Shown in pieces: positions 1 through 5,773 of a stretch of 9,136 bases of DNA. The stretch is from Prevotellaceae bacterium. Lineage in GTDB: Bacteria > Bacteroidota > Bacteroidia > Bacteroidales > UBA932. The notes beneath the pieces are model-generated. The model was not told the origin of the DNA, made no database searches, and worked only from the letters and a program-made list of their open reading frames with translations. A program made the translations under genes and the position numbers. The stretch is taken from positions 1 through 9,136 of the forward strand of contig JAITPP010000124.1 in assembly GCA_031289385.1 (NCBI GenBank). Direction: 5' to 3'. How positions within the stretch are numbered: position 1 is the stretch's first letter; every line of letters begins with the position of its first letter.

Positions 1-98
1 TAAAAAATTTCGATAAAGGTAAGCATAAATTTTTATTTCGGAAATGTTTTTTATAATCACATTATTTTTTTTCGACTACTGTCCGCTAAAAAAATAAA

Positions 99-127
99 TA
101 AGCGGGCATTTTGTATTTACCCGCTTA
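99..127 (+). other. Hairpin in the leader of the IS4-family remnant
   Basis: TAAGCGGG at 99-106 is the exact reverse complement of CCCGCTTA at 120-127, giving an 8-bp perfect stem with a 13-nt loop. It overlaps the proposed -33 element, so it lies upstream of the expected transcript start. It would be transcribed only by read-through from outside. Hairpins near insertion-sequence ends often damp read-through expression of the transposase; that role here is an inference. Confidence 0.5.
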
Positions 128-140
128 ATGGTTATTTTTG
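110..140 (+). promoter_or_regulatory. Bacteroidota-type promoter of the IS4-family remnant
   Basis: TTTG at 110-113 and TATTTTTG at 133-140 match the Bacteroidota primary sigma consensus (-33 TTTG, -7 TAnnTTTG) with a 19-bp spacer. The start codon at 166 follows after a short leader. This is the best promoter match in the window. It now drives only the truncated transposase and reads toward the nested element. Confidence 0.55.
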
Positions 141-165
141 TATTCGAACAAAACAAAAAATAGCC

Positions 166-390
166 ATGCGCAAAAGTACAAATTTTATCGGACAGCCAAT
201 ACTTAATCAGTTATTATTTTTCGTAAAACACGTAAATATCAACAAAATAGCGAATAAACACGATGCCGAACGCTATGTAAAAAAGTTTGGCACACGCAAG
301 CATTTGATAGTAATGCTTTTTGGCGTGATAGAGGGCTATCATTCTATAAGAGAAGTGGCTCACCAGCAAAACCTTGTGTTTATTCCATAA
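166..390 (+). pseudogene. Truncated IS4-family transposase (DUF4372 N-terminus)
   Basis: The product starts MRKSTNFIGQPI and runs through HDAERYVKKF and a GVIEGYHSIREV motif, which is the N-terminal DUF4372 region of IS4-family transposases common in Bacteroidota (usually close to 400 aa). Only residues 1-64 belong to that family. Residues 65-74 (AHQQNLVFIP) and the stop are read from the terminal inverted repeat of the ISL3-type element that interrupts the gene at 357. The DDE catalytic domain is entirely missing, so no activity is expected. Family assignment is by recognised motifs only. Confidence 0.7.
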
Positions 391-405
391 AAAGCCATAA
401 CTTTG
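374..405 (+). promoter_or_regulatory. Promoter of the ISL3-type remnant
   Basis: TTG at 374-376, inside the left inverted repeat, and TAACTTTG at 398-405 fit a Bacteroidota -33/-7 pair with a 21-bp gap. The start codon at 414 lies only 8 bp past the -7 box, so the transcript would be nearly leaderless. Confidence 0.4.
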
Positions 406-413
406 CAAAAAAA

Positions 414-557
414 ATGAAAGAGGACAAACTTTTACTAAGATTAACCAAGTACTTACTACCGTCTGAACTTGTAGATTATTTTGAATTGAAGTCAATCCGA
501 GAAGAAGGAGAAACATTGCATTTTATATTTGGACGAACAGACTCAAATTCCATCTGA
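414..557 (+). pseudogene. ISAon1-type transposase N-terminal ORF, truncated
   Basis: A 47-codon ORF starts MKEDKLLLRLTKYLLPSELV and continues DYFELKSIREEGETLHFIF, the pattern of the short N-terminal ORF product of ISAon1-type ISL3 elements (leucine-rich start, PxELxDYFE motif). In that group this ORF is usually around 100 codons, so it is cut to under half. It ends at TGA 555-557 close to the internal deletion point. The start was chosen at 414 because it directly follows the TAACTTTG box. It is too short to be functional. Confidence 0.6.
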
Positions 558-579
558 ATATTCGTCAATAAGTTTGTAA

Positions 580-858
580 ACCAATGGTTTTTATGAGGAG
601 TCAACGATAAAAGATGCAACTAATTTAAGCCTTGCATGATGCTATAATCAGGTAGCTGAATCCGAATTAAAATTTTTCAACACCATCGCTACAACAATTT
701 ATGAACATTACGACGAGATTCTTAACTTCTTCATCAATCGTTTGACAAACGCCTCTGCCGAATCTTTCAATGCCAAAGTCAAGGCTTTCAGAGCCGCTTT
801 GAGAGGTGTCGTCGATATAAAATTCTTTTTATTCAGATTGTCTATGATTTATGCCTAA
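580..858 (+). pseudogene. ISL3-family transposase C-terminal fragment
   Basis: From 580 the frame reads TNGFYEESTIK, passes an in-frame TGA at 637-639, and continues CYNQVAESELKFFNTI and INRLTNASAESFNAKVKAFR to FFLFRLSMIYA and TAA at 856-858. The NRxTNASAESFNAKxKAFR and FFLFRL blocks are the conserved C-terminus of ISL3 transposases. Related proteins as I recall them have Trp (LARWYN) where the TGA stands, so TGG probably mutated to TGA. The stop codon overlaps the right inverted repeat. No start codon or N-terminal catalytic part remains. Confidence 0.75.
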
Positions 859-898
859 ACACAGGGTTTTGCTGGTGAGCCATTTTCTTATCTAACCC

Positions 899-978
899 CA
901 AAGTTCACAAAAAATACACAAAGAACACTATTAAGAACTTTGTGCACTTTGTGAAAAACTTGTGTGCCTTGTGGTTAA
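899..978. repeat. CTTTGTG-rich imperfect palindromic repeat
   Basis: AGTTCACAAA, ACACAAAGAAC, GAACTTTGTGCAC, TTTGTGAA and CTTGTGTGCCTTGTGG follow each other, so the left half (902-928) is roughly complementary to the right half (936-965). Similar CACAAAGTTCACAAAG strings occur as dispersed intergenic repeats in many bacterial genomes. No ORF or RNA gene was recognised here. Confidence 0.5.
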
Positions 979-1041
979 GATATTAATCATTATGAAACCT
1001 TTGCAAGACGCAAGATGTGTTAGTATCTTCTTTAACTTCCA

Positions 1042-1118
1042 ACCAAATACCAAATACTAATGACCAACGACCAAATACTAAATACTAATGACCAACAACT
1101 AAATACCAAATACTAACG
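1042..1118. repeat. Heptameric short tandem repeat, 11 units
   Basis: Read in steps of seven from 1042, the sequence is ACCAAAT, ACCAAAT, ACTAATG, ACCAACG, ACCAAAT, ACTAAAT, ACTAATG, ACCAACA, ACTAAAT, ACCAAAT, ACTAACG. Every unit starts ACC or ACT and has AA at positions 4-5. Four heptads form a 28-bp higher-order unit present 2.75 times. A looser match (TATAAAT) continues at 1119. The array ends about 20 bp before the -7 box of the amidase-like gene. Confidence 0.8.
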
Positions 1119-1138
1119 TATAAATACCATTTTTTTTA

Positions 1139-1146
1139 TACCTTTG
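1139..1146 (+). promoter_or_regulatory. Candidate -7 box of the three-gene operon
   Basis: TACCTTTG fits the TAnnTTTG consensus and lies 26 bp before the ATG at 1173. No TTTG or TTG is seen at the expected -33 position, which would fall at the tail of the heptamer array (about 1115-1119). The leader is AT-rich with no Shine-Dalgarno, as is usual in this phylum. Confidence 0.4.
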
Positions 1147-1172
1147 TTAAAAATTTAATTACATTTATTGTT

Positions 1173-4100
1173 ATGCGAAATACATTTATTAAGGCATCAT
1201 TGGCTTGTGCGGCATTGTTTTTATGTGTCGGCATTAGTGCTCAAACAGATTCGCTGCGGCTGAAAATAAGCGAAAAACTTATCGAAATTTCAAGAATTTA
1301 TACCGATGTCGGTAAATTGCGGGTGCGCAAAATAACTATCGACAATAAGGCTGAGCGCATTGTGGTGGATGTTGCCGAATCGCTTTCATACGTGCCTTTT
1401 CGTGCCGATAATGTGGAAAAAATGTATGAGGAAATTAAACCGTTGTTTACCGAAGAACAACAAAAATATAAACTTGTTATCATTACCGGCGGTATGAGCA
1501 TCGAAGATTTAATTCCTAATTTTTATCGTGAAAAAAATTTCGATAAATACAGAAAATTCAAACGCAAAGCCAACGAGCAGTTAGTTAAAAACATATCGAA
1601 ACCATATAAAATAACAGGCGGATTAACCAATCGGCATATTGCAATGTGGCAAAGTCACGGTTGGTATTACGAGCAAAAACTTGCGCGGTGGGAATGGCAG
1701 CGTTCGCGGATATTTCAAACGGTCGAAGATTTGTTTACGCAAAGTTTTGTGTTGCCGTATCTCACGCCTATGCTCGAAAATGCAGGGGCAACGGTTCTTC
1801 TTCCGCGCGAGCGCGATATTCAGATACACGAAGTAATTGTTGATAACGACGGCAGCAGTTTTTCGTCAAAATATCTTGAAAAAAGCAATACAGAAGTGTG
1901 GGAAACGCCCGTTGCTGATTCAGGTTTTGCAAATATAAAAAAATATTATATCGAACACGAAAATCCGTTTAGAATGGGAACATACAAGCAAATTAATACC
2001 GTGCGCGATGATGACGACGAAAGTTTTGCCGAATGGATTCCCGATATTCCCGAAAACGGAAATTATGCCGTATATGTTTCGTACAAAACAGTAGAAAACA
2101 GTAGCGATAACGCCACATACACCGTATTTCACAAAGGCGGCGAAACAAAATTTGTGGTAAACCAAACAATGGGCAGCGGAACTTGGATTTATCTCGGCAC
2201 ATTTGGTTTCGACAAAGGTTGCAACGATAATTTCGGCGTGCGCCTGTCGAACAAAGCCGACAAACGGCAAAAAATTATTACTGCCGATGCTGTAAAATTC
2301 GGCGGAGGAATGGGAAATATTGCACGCCGTCCTAATCCCGACGGATTGGAACGCTCAAACACAAAAAGTTCGGAAGAAAAAATCGACACCATAAAAATAG
2401 TTCCAGCCGTTGATTATGAATATGAAATAAGCGGATATCCGCGTTTCACCGAAGGAGCGCGTTATTGGATGCAATGGGCGGGAATTCCCGACGCCGTTTA
2501 CAATCGCAACGAAAACAAAAATGATTATATCGACGATTACAGCGCGCGTGGAAATTGGGTGAATTATATCGCAGGAGGCTCGGCAGTGTTGGAAAAAGAT
2601 AAAGGATTGAATATTCCTGTTGATTTGGCTTTTGCTTTTCACAGCGACGCAGGAACAACAAAAAACGATTCGATTATCGGAACGCTTGGAATATTTATGA
2701 CAAAAAACAACGACGAAAAATTTAAAAACAACATTTCACGTTACGCCTCGCGCGATTTGGTTGATTTGATAATGACAAATATAGTGAACGACGTAAGACA
2801 CACTTTCAACGACACCACGTGGACACGGCGCGGAATGTGGAACAAATCGTACAGCGAAGCCCGCGTACCCGAAGTTCCTACAATGCTGCTCGAATTATTA
2901 TCACATCAAAATCTTGCCGATATGCGCTATGGACTCGACCCGCGCTTTCGTTTTGTTGTTAGCCGCGCAATTTACAAAGGAATGTTGAAATTTATCGCCA
3001 ATCAAAACGATTTTAAATATGTGGTGCAACCCTTGCCTGTTGAACAATTCAGCACAGAATTTTTGCGCGATAACGAAATCGAACTTAAATGGAAAGCCGT
3101 TAAAGATAAGTACGAGCCAACGGCAAATCCTACCGAATATATCATTTATACACGCATTGGCGATGGCGATTTTGACAACGGCAGAACAACAGAAAGCCAA
3201 TCGTGTATTGTAGATATTGAATCGGGGCAAATATACAGTTTCAAAATTACAGCGGTAAACAATGGCGGCGAAAGTTTTCCTTCCGAAATATTATCGGTAT
3301 ATAAATCACCAAACGAAAAAGGTATAGCACTCATTGTAAATGCTTTCGACAGATTAAGCGCACCTGCAAGTTTTCAAACCGATACGCTTATCGGCGGCTT
3401 TGTGGACAGACTCGACTACGGCGTTCCCGATAAAGTTGATATAAGTTATATCGGAAGTCAATATGAATATCGGCGCGACATTCCTTGGACAGATGACGAT
3501 TCGCCCGGATTCGGCGCAAGCCATGCAAATTATGAAACACAGGTTATAGCAGGCAACACTTTCGATTATCCTGCCGTTCACGGAAAAGCAATTGCAAAAA
3601 ACGATTTTTCGTTTGTGTCGTGTAGCGCAAAAGCCGTAGAAACCGAACAAGTGGATATGAAAAAATATAAAATTGTGGATATTATTCTTGGCAAACAACG
3701 TCAAACAAAAATAGGCGCGGGCAAAAATAAGGCTGAATTTAAAACGTTTACCGATAAACTTCAAACAACGATAACCAATTATTGCAAACACGGAGGAAAT
3801 GTTTTTGTGAGCGGTGCGTTTGTTGCAAGCGACATTTGGGATTCTGGAAAAATTGCTGAACGCGATACCGCTTTCGCTCAAAAAATATTGCATTACAAAT
3901 GGCGTACAGGCATGGCATCAACCGACGGACGTGTAAAAGGAGTAGCATCAGCCTTAATGCCAAAATCCGGAAATTATGAATTTCATAATACTTTAAATCA
4001 ACAGTCGTATGTGGTTGAAGCGCCCGATGGCATTGAGCCTTCGGACAGTTTGACTGTTACCGTTTTCAGATATTCGGAAAATAATATAAGCGCAGGCGTT

Positions 4101-4217
4101 GCGTACAAAGATGATGTTTATAAAACCTGCGTGCTTGGATTTCCGTTTGAAGCAATAAAAACCGACGAGGAACGAAACAATTTGATGCAAAAAATTCTGA
4201 ACTTTTTTATCAAATAA
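1173..4217 (+). CDS. Exported amidase_3-like protein with golvesin-like and FN3 domains
   Basis: A type I signal peptide is visible (hydrophobic stretch about 8-22, likely cleavage after ISA at 23). The rest resembles the large golvesin-domain proteins of Bacteroidota, sometimes labelled N-acetylmuramoyl-L-alanine amidase or xanthan lyase. An amidase_3-like fold seems split in two: residues about 140-215 (AMWQSHG, then ENAGATVLLPRERD) and 410-610 (SGYPRFTEGARYW, AFAFHSDAG, VPTMLLELLSHQN). By analogy H162, E185 and H490 would bind zinc and E574 be catalytic. Between them, residues about 276-380 form a golvesin/Xly-type beta domain ending ADAVKFGGG. An FN3-like domain (about 620-712) and an uncharacterised alpha/beta-looking C-terminus (715-1014) follow. 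There is no T9SS sorting tail or lipobox. It probably acts on peptidoglycan or another envelope polymer in the periplasm; the substrate is unproven. Confidence 0.75.
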   Translation: MRNTFIKASLACAALFLCVGISAQTDSLRLKISEKLIEISRIYTDVGKLRVRKITIDNKAERIVVDVAESLSYVPFRADNVEKMYEEIKPLFTEEQQKYKLVIITGGMSIEDLIPNFYREKNFDKYRKFKRKANEQLVKNISKPYKITGGLTNRHIAMWQSHGWYYEQKLARWEWQRSRIFQTVEDLFTQSFVLPYLTPMLENAGATVLLPRERDIQIHEVIVDNDGSSFSSKYLEKSNTEVWETPVADSGFANIKKYYIEHENPFRMGTYKQINTVRDDDDESFAEWIPDIPENGNYAVYVSYKTVENSSDNATYTVFHKGGETKFVVNQTMGSGTWIYLGTFGFDKGCNDNFGVRLSNKADKRQKIITADAVKFGGGMGNIARRPNPDGLERSNTKSSEEKIDTIKIVPAVDYEYEISGYPRFTEGARYWMQWAGIPDAVYNRNENKNDYIDDYSARGNWVNYIAGGSAVLEKDKGLNIPVDLAFAFHSDAGTTKNDSIIGTLGIFMTKNNDEKFKNNISRYASRDLVDLIMTNIVNDVRHTFNDTTWTRRGMWNKSYSEARVPEVPTMLLELLSHQNLADMRYGLDPRFRFVVSRAIYKGMLKFIANQNDFKYVVQPLPVEQFSTEFLRDNEIELKWKAVKDKYEPTANPTEYIIYTRIGDGDFDNGRTTESQSCIVDIESGQIYSFKITAVNNGGESFPSEILSVYKSPNEKGIALIVNAFDRLSAPASFQTDTLIGGFVDRLDYGVPDKVDISYIGSQYEYRRDIPWTDDDSPGFGASHANYETQVIAGNTFDYPAVHGKAIAKNDFSFVSCSAKAVETEQVDMKKYKIVDIILGKQRQTKIGAGKNKAEFKTFTDKLQTTITNYCKHGGNVFVSGAFVASDIWDSGKIAERDTAFAQKILHYKWRTGMASTDGRVKGVASALMPKSGNYEFHNTLNQQSYVVEAPDGIEPSDSLTVTVFRYSENNISAGVAYKDDVYKTCVLGFPFEAIKTDEERNNLMQKILNFFIK

Positions 4218-4225
4218 ACAAAATT

Positions 4226-5110
4226 ATGATTGGTGCAAAAAACAAAATTTATAAAGAAATTCGTTCATACACAGGAATTACATTCGGATTGTTTTTGTAC
4301 GTGCTGGCATGGGTTGCGTTTCTTATTCCCAACGGAATTGTCGGCGGCGGTGCAACAGGTATGGCAACCGTTATTTATTATCTTTCAGGACAAATAATTC
4401 CCGTAAGTTATTCGTTTTTTATTATGAACGCAATTTTGCTGGTAATAGGATTTTATATTTTAGGAAACAGTTTCGGCATAAAAACTATTTACGGAATAGC
4501 ATTTACCTTTGTGATGCTCGCCGTTTTGCCCGAGCCCAAATTTATCACCGAATCGTTTCAAGAAAGCGACAAACTTATTTGCGCCATTATCGGCGGAATT
4601 ATCAGCGGATTTGGAATAGCAATAACATTTCAAAACGGAGGCAGCGCAGGCGGCACAGATATTGTTGCTATGATTATGAACAAATATCGCAACATTTCGC
4701 CCGGAAAAGTTTTTCTTTATGCCGATTTGATAATCATCGGCTCGTCGTTCTTTATAAATTGGGATTTTCGCACTATTGTTTACGGATATGTAACTATGGC
4801 GGTGTTTTCATATTCGGTAGATTTGTTGCTTTCAGGCTCGAAACAATCGGTGCAGATAATTATAATTTCGGAAAAATATCAGGAAATTGCCGACAAAATT
4901 AACGACGAAGCGCATCGAGGCGTAACCGCGTTAAACTCGTTGGGATGGTACACAAAAACAGAAAATAAAGTTCTTCTTGTGATAGTGCGTAAACGCGATA
5001 TGAAACAAATTCATCAGATAATAAACAGCGTTGATAAAGACGCATTTATTTCGGAATCGAATGTTATGGGCGTGTACGGACGCGGCTTTGAGGCTATGAA
5101 AACAAAATAA
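4226..5110 (+). CDS. YitT-family membrane protein (DUF161 + DUF2179)
   Basis: The 294-aa product has about six hydrophobic segments (near 16-34, 38-54, 60-80, 84-101, 117-135 and 163-200) carrying the two family glycine motifs, GGGATGM at 40-46 and GGSAGGTDIV at 138-147, each after an NG pair; they look like an internal duplication. Residues about 205-290 form the soluble C-terminal DUF2179 domain (from SKQSVQIIII to the GVYGRGFEAM end). Length and order are normal for the family, whose transport substrate or role is not established. The ATG lies 8 bp after the upstream stop, so co-transcription and perhaps translational coupling are likely. Confidence 0.9.
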   Translation: MIGAKNKIYKEIRSYTGITFGLFLYVLAWVAFLIPNGIVGGGATGMATVIYYLSGQIIPVSYSFFIMNAILLVIGFYILGNSFGIKTIYGIAFTFVMLAVLPEPKFITESFQESDKLICAIIGGIISGFGIAITFQNGGSAGGTDIVAMIMNKYRNISPGKVFLYADLIIIGSSFFINWDFRTIVYGYVTMAVFSYSVDLLLSGSKQSVQIIIISEKYQEIADKINDEAHRGVTALNSLGWYTKTENKVLLVIVRKRDMKQIHQIINSVDKDAFISESNVMGVYGRGFEAMKTK

Positions 5111-5116
5111 ACGGCG

Positions 5117-5773
5117 ATGATAATTACATTAAATAATATTGATTTGTTTTACGAAAAAACAGGCGAAGGTAAACCGTTTATTTTGGCTCACGGAAATGGC
5201 GAAAGTCATGAAATATTTAACGAAACGGTTAATCGGCTAAGTAAAAAATATTGCGTATATGCCGTTGATACTCGCGGACACGGACAAAGCAGCAAAACCA
5301 ACGAATATAATTATCAGGATATTGCCGACGATTTTGTAGCATTTATAAAACAACTGAATTTGGAAAAACCGATATTTTACGGTTTCAGCGATGGCGGAAT
5401 TGTTGGTTTGATAATAGCATCGCAACATCCTCAATTATTGTCGAAACTTATTGTAAGCGGGGCAAATGTAACCCCAAACGGATTGAAAAACAAATGGCTT
5501 TTTTTGTTTCGATTTTTATACTTTTTCACTCGCAACAAAAAAATAAAAATGATGCTGCGCCAACCAAATATAAGCAGCAAAGAATTGCGCCAAATAACAG
5601 TTCGCACGCTTGTGCTGGCAGGACAAAAAGATATAATAAAACAAAAGCACACCCGCTATATCGCCGCCCAAATAGCCAACAGCCGCCTCAAAATCGTTGA
5701 AGGCGAAAATCACGGAAGTTACATTATTCACAACACAAAACTGCTTGAAATTATTGGAGATTTTCTCATTTAA
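5117..5773 (+). CDS. Alpha/beta-fold hydrolase
   Basis: The 218-aa product has the full set of alpha/beta hydrolase landmarks: oxyanion-hole HGNG at 25-28, the DTRGHGQS turn at 51-58, nucleophile elbow GFSDGG with S91, acid D172 in AGQKD, and H199 in GENHG. The cap region (about 120-158) is short and basic, with the aromatic run WLFLFRFLYFF, so the protein is smaller than the usual 250-300 aa and might touch a membrane. There is no signal peptide, so it is cytoplasmic. The substrate cannot be read from sequence; esterase or lactonase are possibilities. It starts 6 bp after the YitT-family gene and is the last gene of the run. Its last 8 bp overlap the end of the convergent receptor gene. Confidence 0.88.
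   Translation: MIITLNNIDLFYEKTGEGKPFILAHGNGESHEIFNETVNRLSKKYCVYAVDTRGHGQSSKTNEYNYQDIADDFVAFIKQLNLEKPIFYGFSDGGIVGLIIASQHPQLLSKLIVSGANVTPNGLKNKWLFLFRFLYFFTRNKKIKMMLRQPNISSKELRQITVRTLVLAGQKDIIKQKHTRYIAAQIANSRLKIVEGENHGSYIIHNTKLLEIIGDFLI

Larger units (their letters stand above)
76..356 (+). mobile_element. 5' remnant of an IS4-family (DUF4372-type) insertion sequence
   Basis: The stretch holds the promoter, leader and first 64 codons of an IS4-family transposase, then stops abruptly where another element begins. The left boundary is inferred from a CTACTGTCCGCTAAAA motif near 76-91 that resembles the ends of such elements as I remember them; it has not been checked. No right half of this element was found downstream, so the insertion sequence is dead. 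Bases 1-75 show nothing I can interpret. Confidence 0.45.
357..881 (+). mobile_element. Internally deleted ISL3-family (ISAon1-like) element
   Basis: A 26-bp terminal inverted repeat bounds the element: 357-382 (begins GGCTCACCAGCAAAAC) and 856-881 on the other strand, with one mismatch (T at 374 or its partner). Inside are the start of an ISAon1-type N-terminal ORF (414-557) and the C-terminal end of an ISL3 transposase (about 580-858). The middle, including most of the DDE domain, is gone. The element is 525 bp, well under the size of a complete copy. The flanks (AGAGAAGT on the left, ATTTTCTT on the right) show no 8-bp target duplication, which suggests rearrangement after insertion. Confidence 0.8.

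Noticed and set aside
214..516. 100-codon open frame on the - strand across the IS junction
   Set aside because: It is antisense to two recognisable transposase fragments and spans their junction, so it cannot be an old gene.
1042..1118. Possible CRISPR array
   Set aside because: The units are 7 bp with no unique spacers and no cas genes are near; it is a simple tandem repeat.
4309..4902. 197-codon open frame within the YitT-like gene
   Set aside because: Arg- and Tyr-rich out-of-frame reading of a gene whose own frame has clear family motifs.
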